Positions 1-5,411 of a stretch of DNA of 5,411 nucleotides are shown here, piece by piece. Position numbers and translations under genes: made by a program. Source of the stretch: Bacteroidales bacterium. GTDB lineage: Bacteria; Bacteroidota; Bacteroidia; Bacteroidales; F082. The stretch lies in the NCBI GenBank assembly GCA_023229135.1, contig JALNZT010000078.1, positions 1 to 5,411 on the forward strand, given 5' to 3'. Positions within the stretch are counted from its first letter, which is position 1. Each line of letters starts with the position of its first letter. The notes under the pieces are model-generated. The model worked only from the letters and a program-made list of their open reading frames with translations. It was not told the DNA's origin and made no database searches.

Positions 1-1238
1 TTTCTAAACTGCTCAAGAAATTTAGGGTAAGCAAAAATGATATTATGATTTCCGGCTGGAAATACCATAATTTCCGCGACTTTATGTCGCTGCCAAAGAT
101 AGGCTCAAAGGAGCTTTGGGCCGATGAACTTCCGCCACTTCGGCATCCTGACCTGCCACTTTACCGCAGCATTTTTAGCGTGATCAGGCAAAAAGACATC
201 ATGCTGCATTATCCGTATCAAACTTTTTCGCACCTGATCGACCTGCTTCGGGAGGCTGCTATCGACCCCCAAGTGCGATCAATAAAGATGACGCTTTACC
301 GTGCCGCCAGTGATTCGAAAGTTATCAACGCTTTGGTAAATGCGGCTCGCAACGGTAAATCTGTGACGGTATTTTTAGAGCTTCAGGCGCGTTTTGACGA
401 AAAGGCAAATATCAAATGGTCGGAAAAGCTGCACGAAGAAGGGGTGAATATAATTAAAACAATTCCCGGACTGAAAGTACATAGTAAGTTGTTGCTTATC
501 CGGCGAAAAGAAGAAGGGAAGAACGTTTATTATTCCAATATCACCACCGGAAATTTCAATGAAAGCACCGCCCGTGTGTATGCTGATGACAGCCTTTTTA
601 CTTCAGATGAACGTATTGGTATAGAGGTAGATAAGATGTTTCAGTTGTTTAAAACGCCTTATGCACCACCAGATTTTAATGAGCTGGTTATTTCGCCTTC
701 GGGCATGCGGAAGTTCTATATAAAATTGCTAAACACAGAAATTAGAAATGCCAAAGCCGGAAAAGAAGCCTGGGTCATTTTAAAACTCAATAGTTTGGTG
801 GACGCCACTTTAGTTACAAAGCTTTACCAGGCCAGCAATGCCGGCGTAAAAATCAAGATTATTTGCAGGGGAATATGTGTTTTAATTCCCGGTTTGCCCG
901 GGAAAAGCGAAAACATTGAAGTGGTGAGTATTGTTGACCGCTTTTTGGAACACAGCCGTGTTTGTATCTTTGCCAATGGCGGAAAATCACTATATTACAT
1001 CTCTTCTGCCGACTGGATGGTGCGCAACCTCGACCACCGCTTTGAAGTAACAACACCCATCAAGGATAAATCAATACAAAAGGAGCTATTGGATCTGCTC
1101 AATATTCAGCTTAGCGACAATTGTAAAGCCCGACTTTTAAACACGGAAGTTGTGAATCAATACAAGCCAAAAACTAACTCGGATAAGCTTGTGCGCTCAC
1201 AAATAGAAATTTATGACTATTTGAAGCGCAAAGGTTAA
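1..1238 (+). CDS. ppk1: Polyphosphate kinase 1, C-terminal part (5' end outside window)
   Basis: PPK1 reversibly transfers the terminal phosphate of ATP to a growing polyphosphate chain through a phosphohistidine, in the cytoplasm or at the inner membrane face. The frame is open from the first complete codon (position 3), so the ATG at 45 is internal. About 411 residues are visible, against roughly 690-740 for the whole family. Both C-terminal phospholipase-D-like domains are present. Key residues match E. coli PPK1 by motif and exact spacing: Arg375 at 300-302 (LYRAASDS), Arg405 at 390-392 (ELQARFDE), the phosphorylated His435 at 480-482 (GLKVHSKL) and His592 at 951-953 (RFLEHSRV). The SSADWMVRNLDHR motif and a typical C-terminus (QIEIYDYLKRKG) follow. 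One oddity is that the residue 19 after the active His, His454 in E. coli, is Asn here (537-539). Identity is certain; promoter and upstream neighbours cannot be seen. Confidence 0.97.
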   Translation, partial: SKLLKKFRVSKNDIMISGWKYHNFRDFMSLPKIGSKELWADELPPLRHPDLPLYRSIFSVIRQKDIMLHYPYQTFSHLIDLLREAAIDPQVRSIKMTLYRAASDSKVINALVNAARNGKSVTVFLELQARFDEKANIKWSEKLHEEGVNIIKTIPGLKVHSKLLLIRRKEEGKNVYYSNITTGNFNESTARVYADDSLFTSDERIGIEVDKMFQLFKTPYAPPDFNELVISPSGMRKFYIKLLNTEIRNAKAGKEAWVILKLNSLVDATLVTKLYQASNAGVKIKIICRGICVLIPGLPGKSENIEVVSIVDRFLEHSRVCIFANGGKSLYYISSADWMVRNLDHRFEVTTPIKDKSIQKELLDLLNIQLSDNCKARLLNTEVVNQYKPKTNSDKLVRSQIEIYDYLKRKG

Positions 1239-1278
1239 AAGGTTTGCCGGTTGAGCTATTATCAGTTTAAATTGCCTT

Positions 1279-1300
1279 GCTAAAAATTTTAGCGTTTTTT
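1279..1300 (+). terminator. Terminator-like hairpin after ppk1
   Basis: Forty bases after the ppk1 stop, GCTAA and TTAGC (1279-1283 and 1289-1293) form a 5-bp stem around an A/T loop, followed by a run of six T at 1295-1300. Position and T-run fit a rho-independent terminator for ppk1. The stem is short and AT-rich, so it would be a weak one. Confidence 0.45.
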
Positions 1301-1305
1301 CGCAG

Positions 1306-1330
1306 AAATAGCGATAGCAGATTGCTATTT
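1306..1330. repeat. Overlapping inverted repeats in the ppk1-peptidase gap
   Basis: Two mutually exclusive hairpins share this stretch. AAATAGC (1306-1312) is the exact reverse complement of GCTATTT (1324-1330). ATAGCA (1314-1319) is the exact reverse complement of TGCTAT (1323-1328). The repeat may be the foot of the preceding terminator, an operator, or chance in AT-rich DNA. No known regulator site is recognised. Confidence 0.35.
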
Positions 1331-1376
1331 GTTGTAAATTGGCCTCCAATTATATTCAAATCGAACAATTTAGCTG

Positions 1377-1405
1377 TTTGATTGTCTTGAAGCTATCTAT
1401 TTTTA
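1377..1405 (+). promoter_or_regulatory. Weak candidate Bacteroidota-type promoter for the peptidase
   Basis: TTTG at 1377-1380 and TATTTTTA at 1398-1405 resemble the Bacteroidota -33 (TTG) and -7 (TAnnTTTG) elements with a 17-base spacer; the last base of the -7 box does not match. It would place the transcript start only a few bases before the ATG at 1417, an unusually short leader. Such motifs also occur by chance in AT-rich sequence. Confidence 0.2.
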
Positions 1406-1416
1406 ACATATTTTCT

Positions 1417-4400
1417 ATGAACTTCAATCGTAACAAACCTCAGTATTTCGCTATCGCTTTTATCATGCTTGTGGTGCAATTTTCTTTCGGGCAAAATTAC
1501 CGCGTTCATAAAGGTGAGCGCCCGCCTATTGATTTAAAATCGCTTACAACTGATGCCTGGAATCCCGGTGTCCTGAAAATTAAGTTGACCTCAGCAGCTG
1601 CACAGTCCAAAATGATTCAACGTAATGCATATCAGCCGCAGCAAATCAGTGCACTCGGAATTGAAGCTGTGGATGCCTTGAGCCAGGCCGCCGGCGTGAA
1701 ATCCATTTCAGAAACCTTCTATTCGCCGGCCTTTCAAACACGTGATGCAAGTCGTCATCAAGCTTGGGGCTTCGATCGTTGGTTTACGCTCAAACTAGAA
1801 GAAAATGCTGATATTCCCGCACTTGTTGCTTCTTTTAATAAACTGGAGGAGGTTGAACATGCCGAACCGGACTATCGCAAGCGCTTGTTCAATACATTGC
1901 CCGATGGCTCAGAACCTATGCAGCGCGTAGATGCCACCAAAAGCCTTGATTGGGTGCCGGATGATCCTCGCCTTGATGAGCAGTGGCATTACCATAACAC
2001 AGGTCAGCAGGGCGGCACAGAAGGCGCTGATATTGACCTTTTTGAAGCATGGGAAATTGAAAAAGGAAGCGTTGATGTGATAGTGGCCATTCAGGATGAA
2101 GGTATTCAATTTTCACATCCTGATTTAGCCGGAAATATGTGGGAAGAAATTGGATTTAACTTTGTAAATAATACACCAAATATAAACCCCGGTGATCACG
2201 GCACACACGTAGCAGGCACAGTAGCTGCCGTTAATAATAATGGCCTTGGAGTGGCTGGCATTGCAGGCGGAAGTGGTGCTGATGATGGCGTAAGGCTGAT
2301 GTCGGCGCAGGTTTTTTCCGGCAATACCAGCGGCGGTTTCGAGCTGGCACCAATTTATTCAGCCGATAATGGTGCTGCCATCTCGCAAAATAGCTGGGGC
2401 TACACCACGCCCGGCGTTTACGATCAAAGTGTGTTGGATGCCATCGACTATTTCAACCTTAATGGTGGCGGCGATGCGCTTTCCGGAGGTATATCTATTT
2501 ATGCAGCAGGCAATGACGATAGCGATGGTCAATATTATCCCGGCTATTATTCGGGTACTTTCTCTATTGCAGGCACCAATAATCAGGACAAAAAATCGTG
2601 GTATTCTAACTATGGTGATTGGGTGGATATCTCGGCACCTGGTGGCGAAACCGAAGCCGTTATCGACCGTGGCGTGCTAAGTACCGTAATAGGAAATGGT
2701 TACGCTTTTTTTCAAGGTACTTCTATGGCTTGCCCTCATGCCAGCGGCGTAGCAGCTTTGGCAGTTTCGCTGGCTTTTGGCGATCTTACAGCCGAAGAAT
2801 TGGCTGATATTTTACGCGCTACAACCGATGATCATTATGAGGTAAATCCCAACTTCATCGGAAAGTTAGGCACGGGACGGCTCAATGCCTATAATGTTTT
2901 GATAGAAGCACAGGCCTGGCTTGACGGTGTGCGTAATCCTTCTGGATTTAGTGCCGAAGCTTTAGATCAAAATAATATACAACTTAATTGGCCTCTCAAT
3001 GATGCCGAAAATCCTGTTATTATTGCTTTTTCTGGAGAAAATCAATTTGGTGATCCAATCCAAGACAGTGCGTATGCAGTAGGTGATACGCTGATAGGTG
3101 GAGGTGTGCTGCTTTATGCAGGAAGTGACACAACTTTTTTGCACACAGAATTGCTTTCGGCCAGCCGTTATTATTATAGAATTTGGTCTTACAGCGATAC
3201 TTTAGCCTATTCAACAGGTCGCACGGTTTATGCCGAAACTGACTGCGAATTGTATCATTTGCCTTTCAGCGAAGGCTTTGAAGATGAGGCCGGTGTGCCT
3301 TTCTGTTGGACACAAGAAATTATTGATGGCCCTAATTGGCTTGTGGGAAGCGGTAATGGAGAGAATAATCCGGCCAATGCCTACGAAGGTGAGAATAACA
3401 TTTATTTTAGATCAGAGGGGTATTTTAATAATGGATTAACGAGCCGTTTGATAACGCCGCAGCTCGATATGAGTGAAATAGATACCGCTTTTTTGGGTTT
3501 TTATTATACCAATCCTAAGCAAACTTTTATTGTATTTAATTGGCAGGATGAGTTGAAAATCAAATATAAAGCTAATTTTGAAGACGAATGGATAACTTTA
3601 GAAAGCTTTAATACTGATGTCGTAAACTGGACGGAAGTTAATATTCAGCTTCCAAATTTGTCCGGCAGCTATTATATTGCATTTGAGGGTATCAGCAATA
3701 GTGGTTATGGCATTAGTATTGATGAGATTACAATCAATGGAAACCAACTTGAAGGCTTTGTTATTATGGCCTCAGCCGAAGGCAACGGGACGATAGACCC
3801 TGACGGAGAAGTGTTTGTGCCAGAAGGTGAATCACAGCAATTTGATGTGGAAGCCGATTTTGGTCATTATATTTCAGCACTACTCGTAGATGACGAAGCT
3901 ATTGAAGAAGCTACTGACGAATCTCAGTTTGTATTTACTTTTGATGCCGTAAATGCTGCACATACTATTACAGCCCATTTTATGCCGAAAGCCTACGATC
4001 TTATAGTAGATATTGTACCTCAGGATGCGGGTTCAGTAAGTATTTCTGGTGAGTTATTACACGGCGAACTGATCGAGTTGTCAGCCACCTCCAATGTTGA
4101 CTACAGCTTTTCGCACTGGGCAGTTGGTGGTGATTCTCTTGGTATTGAAAATCCTTTTGTATTTGAATTGTTGTCGGATACACTATTCGAAGCACATTTT
4201 AAATTGATAACCGGATTGGGCAACAGCTTGACCGAGAGCCTGCGTTTATACCCTAATCCGACAAAAGATAATATCACTATTGAGTTGCCCGCCGACGTTG
4301 TGGTGCGTATATTTGACCTTCAGGGAAGGCTACAGTACGAAGCTGCATTGCCAGCTGGAAAAGGTATAATAAATCTCAGTGGGTTAAATCAGGCGGCCTA

Positions 4401-4458
4401 TATCATTAAATTACAATTTGAAGACCAGGTGATTACTAAAAGGATACTGCGGTATTAA
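1417..4458 (+). CDS. Secreted subtilisin-like (S8) serine peptidase with T9SS sorting domain
   Basis: This is a 1013-residue extracellular endopeptidase. The ATG at 1417 is chosen because it gives a clean signal peptide (residues 1-25, probable cut FSFG/QN); a TTG at 1339 would bury it behind 26 extra residues. Residues 26-181 are a propeptide with an inhibitor-like end (AEPDY, 149-153). Residues 182-505 are the catalytic domain: Asp227 (AIQDEGI), His261 (DHGTHVAG), oxyanion Asn366 (AAGND) and Ser436 (GTSMACPH) are all present. Residues 507-608 look fibronectin III-like. Residues 609-780 resemble choice-of-anchor-J/MAM-like or cleaved-adhesin domains, with Cys610 and Cys630. Two related beta repeats follow (781-857 and 859-929). 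From about 938, with YPNP at 945-948, comes a type A T9SS sorting domain ending in KRILRY. Expected route: Sec export, T9SS passage through the outer membrane, removal of the sorting domain, then release or surface anchoring. The substrate is unknown; nutrition or adhesin processing are guesses. Confidence 0.95.
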   Translation: MNFNRNKPQYFAIAFIMLVVQFSFGQNYRVHKGERPPIDLKSLTTDAWNPGVLKIKLTSAAAQSKMIQRNAYQPQQISALGIEAVDALSQAAGVKSISETFYSPAFQTRDASRHQAWGFDRWFTLKLEENADIPALVASFNKLEEVEHAEPDYRKRLFNTLPDGSEPMQRVDATKSLDWVPDDPRLDEQWHYHNTGQQGGTEGADIDLFEAWEIEKGSVDVIVAIQDEGIQFSHPDLAGNMWEEIGFNFVNNTPNINPGDHGTHVAGTVAAVNNNGLGVAGIAGGSGADDGVRLMSAQVFSGNTSGGFELAPIYSADNGAAISQNSWGYTTPGVYDQSVLDAIDYFNLNGGGDALSGGISIYAAGNDDSDGQYYPGYYSGTFSIAGTNNQDKKSWYSNYGDWVDISAPGGETEAVIDRGVLSTVIGNGYAFFQGTSMACPHASGVAALAVSLAFGDLTAEELADILRATTDDHYEVNPNFIGKLGTGRLNAYNVLIEAQAWLDGVRNPSGFSAEALDQNNIQLNWPLNDAENPVIIAFSGENQFGDPIQDSAYAVGDTLIGGGVLLYAGSDTTFLHTELLSASRYYYRIWSYSDTLAYSTGRTVYAETDCELYHLPFSEGFEDEAGVPFCWTQEIIDGPNWLVGSGNGENNPANAYEGENNIYFRSEGYFNNGLTSRLITPQLDMSEIDTAFLGFYYTNPKQTFIVFNWQDELKIKYKANFEDEWITLESFNTDVVNWTEVNIQLPNLSGSYYIAFEGISNSGYGISIDEITINGNQLEGFVIMASAEGNGTIDPDGEVFVPEGESQQFDVEADFGHYISALLVDDEAIEEATDESQFVFTFDAVNAAHTITAHFMPKAYDLIVDIVPQDAGSVSISGELLHGELIELSATSNVDYSFSHWAVGGDSLGIENPFVFELLSDTLFEAHFKLITGLGNSLTESLRLYPNPTKDNITIELPADVVVRIFDLQGRLQYEAALPAGKGIINLSGLNQAAYIIKLQFEDQVITKRILRY
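3757..4203 (+). repeat. Two tandem beta-repeat domains inside the peptidase
   Basis: Residues 781-857 (from FVIMASAEGNGTIDP to TITAHFMP) and 859-929 (from YDLIVDIVPQDAGSVS to LFEAHFK) share a pattern. Each opens with a strand, then a Gly-rich turn, a 'G..I.L.A' type segment, an aromatic region, and ends in (A)HF. They match the general pattern of bacterial InlB-B-like/Flg_new_2-type repeats found before T9SS sorting domains. They are probably spacers or carbohydrate/surface-contact modules. The DNA copies are not similar enough to suggest a recent duplication. Confidence 0.6.
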
Positions 4459-4462
4459 AGCG

Positions 4463-4477
4463 ATGATGAACCATCAT
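4463..4477. repeat. Small perfect hairpin just after the peptidase stop
   Basis: ATGATG (4463-4468) and CATCAT (4472-4477) are exact reverse complements separated by three bases, beginning 5 bases after the stop. No T-run follows, so it does not look like an intrinsic terminator. It could protect the mRNA 3' end, or be chance. Confidence 0.35.
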
Positions 4478-4500
4478 AGGTTCGCGAAGTTTATGGGTTA

Positions 4501-4536
4501 TTGAAGCTCCGGCTTTGCACAATTAGCCAGCTTCAA
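4501..4536. repeat. Strong two-step hairpin in the peptidase 3' region
   Basis: TTGAAGCT (4501-4508) pairs perfectly with AGCTTCAA (4529-4536). Inside it, GGCT (4511-4514) pairs with AGCC (4525-4528), leaving a CC bulge at 4509-4510 and a 10-base loop. Twelve base pairs in total make it one of the best-paired elements in the window. No T-run follows directly. Confidence 0.6.
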
Positions 4537-4547
4537 GAGAATAGTAT

Positions 4548-4589
4548 AAAAAACTCCCGCCAGCCACAGCTAACGGCGAAGCTTTTTTT
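4548..4589 (+). terminator. Candidate (possibly bidirectional) terminator for the peptidase
   Basis: CGCC (4558-4561) pairs with GGCG (4575-4578), CT (4554-4555) with AG (4580-4581), and the A6 run at 4548-4553 can pair with the T7 run at 4583-4589, leaving small internal loops. The T7 run gives a release signal on the + strand and the A run would do the same on the - strand. It lies about 90-130 bases after the peptidase stop and just before the repeat array, so it would separate the two. Confidence 0.45.
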
Positions 4590-4608
4590 AAAGTTATCAT
4601 TTCGTAGT

Positions 4609-4787
4609 CCAACTTTTCATCGTCCGATCCCGCAGTGGCAGGAGTGGACGTGAAAACGTTGAATTAAAAGCCGGAAATTCATTTCTTTCATTGACGTTTT
4701 GAAGTCCTTGCGGACGTTCAAAAGTCTAATTTCGTGTTGCTTTCCAATTTTGTATCGAAGACATCTTTATAGTTGATATGTCGTTCT
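4609..4787. repeat. Array unit 1 (most divergent full unit)
   Basis: Hairpin A has arms at 4609-4625 and 4646-4662 with a 20-base loop, against 9 in later units. The right arm reads GGACGTG rather than GGACATG. The spacer (4663-4690) differs from later units but contains GAAAT/ATTTC. Hairpin B has arms at 4691-4707 and 4712-4726 with loop TTGC. The linker has a decayed form of the TGTAT/ATACA palindrome (4751-4763). GTAG, the tetranucleotide known from the foot of classical REPs, lies at 4604-4607 just before hairpin A; this could be chance. Position and divergence suggest the array's edge and an older copy. Confidence 0.75.
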
Positions 4788-4960
4788 TCAACTTTTCATC
4801 GTCCAAGGCATGAGGACATGAAAACGTTGATATAGAGAATGAAACTATTGTTTCTTGTTTGACGTTTTGAAGTCCTGCTGGACATTCAAAAGTCTGATAT
4901 AGTGCTATATATAGTGGATTGTTCTTTGTGTTTAATGTTGGCTTATTCTATGTGGTCACG
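4788..4960. repeat. Array unit 2, with a foreign-looking linker
   Basis: Hairpin A has arms at 4788-4804 and 4814-4830 (loop AAGGCATGA). Hairpin B has arms at 4859-4875 and 4880-4894 (loop TGCT). The right arm of B reads GGACATTC instead of GGACGTTC. From 4895 on, the sequence stops resembling the standard linker and carries ATATAG/CTATAT (4897-4902 and 4905-4910) instead. Only short shared pieces such as TTAATGTTG (4932-4940) remain. Confidence 0.75.
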
Positions 4961-5127
4961 GTTCTGGAGAACCGCGCCAGCGGTGAGGACATGAAAACGT
5001 TGATATAGAGAATGAAACTATTGTTCCTTGTTTGACGTTTTGAAGTCCTGCCGGACGTTCAAAAGTCAGTTTTCGTGTTGTATTCCTGTTTTGTATCGAA
5101 TACATCTTAATGTTGAAATGTCGTTCT
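4961..5127. repeat. Array unit 3, lacking the left arm of hairpin A
   Basis: The left arm of hairpin A is missing. In its place are two adjoining GC-rich hairpins, GGTTCT/AGAACC (4960-4965 and 4968-4973) and CCGC/GCGG (4972-4975 and 4980-4983). From the right arm at 4987 onward, 141 bases match unit 4 without a difference that I can see. Hairpin B has arms at 5032-5048 and 5053-5067. The linker has a perfect TGTAT/ATACA hairpin at 5092-5104 and GTTGAA/TTCAAC at 5112-5117 and 5127-5132; the latter overlaps the start of unit 4 hairpin A. Confidence 0.75.
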
Positions 5128-5294
5128 TCAACTTTTCATCGTCCGAGGCACGAGGACATGAAAACGTTGATATAGAGAATGAAACTATTGTTCCTTGTTT
5201 GACGTTTTGAAGTCCTGCCGGACGTTCAAAAGTCAGTTTTCGTGTTGTATTCCTGTTTTGTATCGAATACATCTTAATGTTGAAATGTCGTTCT
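5128..5294. repeat. Array unit 4 (complete, 167 bp)
   Basis: This is the reference unit. Hairpin A has arms at 5128-5144 and 5154-5170 (loop GAGGCACGA). Hairpin B has arms at 5199-5215 and 5220-5234 (loop TGCC). The linker palindrome TGTAT/ATACA is at 5259-5271. It differs from the visible part of unit 5 by one base in the hairpin A loop (C at 5151, T at 5318). Confidence 0.85.
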
Positions 5295-5411
5295 TCAACT
5301 TTTCATCGTCCGAGGCATGAGGACATGAAAACGTTGATATAGAGAATGAAACTATTGTTCCTTGTTTGACGTTTTGAAGTCCTGCCGGACGTTCAAAAGT
5401 CAGTTTTCGTG
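5295..5411. repeat. Array unit 5 (cut by the window end)
   Basis: Hairpin A has arms at 5295-5311 and 5321-5337 (loop GAGGCATGA). Hairpin B has arms at 5366-5382 and 5387-5401 (loop TGCC). The last ten bases are the start of the standard linker, so the unit, and perhaps further units, continue beyond 5411. Confidence 0.85.

Larger units (their letters stand above)
4609..5411. repeat. Tandem array of about five BIME-like units (167-179 bp period), continuing past the window
   Basis: The marker TGAAAACGTTGA occurs at 4651, 4819, 4992, 5159 and 5326, giving spacings of 168, 173, 167 and 167. Each full unit has hairpin A (left arm TCAACTTTTCATCGTCC, right arm GGACATGAAAACGTTGA, 9-base loop in most units), an AT-rich spacer, hairpin B (left arm TTGACGTTTTGAAGTCC, right arm GGACGTTCAAAAGTC, 4-base loop), then a roughly 60-base linker with its own short palindromes. 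B is close to the reverse complement of A, as in paired inverted REP elements. A period of 167 is not a multiple of three, so any reading frame shifts in every unit and coding is unlikely. No transposase is visible. The structure is read directly; the REP/BIME label is by analogy. Confidence 0.85.

Noticed and set aside
45..47. ATG at 45 as the true start of ppk1
   Set aside because: The frame is open to the window edge and the residues before it (LLKKFRVSKND) read as continuing protein. The product would also be far too short for PPK1.
1339..1416. Upstream TTG start for the peptidase
   Set aside because: It would add 26 residues before a normal signal peptide. The ATG at 1417 puts the charged N-terminus and hydrophobic core in the expected place.
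859..4195. Short open frames on the - strand and in other + frames within ppk1 and the peptidase
   Set aside because: All lie inside two strongly supported genes, show no family motifs, and look like shadows of those genes.
5028..5272. Small open frames on both strands inside the array (60 and 68 codons)
   Set aside because: They are translations of the tandem repeat. The 167-base period shifts the frame in each copy, there is no recognisable protein or ribosome binding site, and the DNA is dominated by hairpins.
4609..5411. CRISPR array
   Set aside because: The repeat unit is about 167 bp and almost wholly conserved from unit to unit. There are no short repeats separated by unique equal-length spacers, and no cas gene is visible.
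4609..5411. Integron attC (gene cassette) sites, suggested by imperfect palindromes with unpaired bases
   Set aside because: No paired RYYYAAC and GTTRRRY core sites frame the hairpins. There are no cassette genes between units and no integrase is visible.
4459..5411. Insertion sequence or phage remnant
   Set aside because: No transposase or integrase fragment, no terminal inverted repeats bracketing a coding body and no target-site duplication could be found. A non-autonomous mobile element (REP-like) remains possible and is reported as a finding.

Overview
The window looks like a piece of a Bacteroidota chromosome of moderate GC (estimated by eye only). The strongest evidence is the large secreted peptidase, which ends in a type IX secretion system (T9SS) C-terminal sorting domain, a system essentially confined to this phylum. 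Its signal peptide is cut just before a Gln, and neither visible gene junction has a clear Shine-Dalgarno sequence; both are common in the phylum. I cannot name a genus.

Layout, all on the + strand. Positions 1-1238 hold the C-terminal 60% or so of polyphosphate kinase 1 (ppk1); its start lies upstream of the window. Positions 1239-1416 are a short intergenic gap with a terminator-like hairpin and a second inverted repeat. Positions 1417-4458 encode a complete 1013-residue secreted subtilisin-like (S8) serine peptidase with this order: signal peptide, propeptide, catalytic domain, fibronectin III-like domain, choice-of-anchor-J/MAM-like domain, two small beta repeats, T9SS sorting domain. Positions 4459-5411 (953 bases, running off the end) have no credible gene. 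They start with three hairpins, the last followed by a T-run and probably ending the peptidase transcript. The rest is a tandem array of about five units of 167-179 bp.

The two genes are not obviously linked. ppk1 is a housekeeping and stress enzyme that makes intracellular polyphosphate, while the peptidase acts outside the cell. The gap and terminator-like hairpin between them suggest separate transcription.

The part that ordinary annotation does not explain is the repeat array. Each full unit carries two bulged hairpins, A and B, and B is close to the reverse complement of A. This is the arrangement of a BIME (paired, inverted REP elements). The substitutions between units fall in loops, at bulges, or where they only move a bulge, which suggests that the folded structure is what is kept. 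Units 3 to 5 are almost identical to each other, and the array continues beyond the window.
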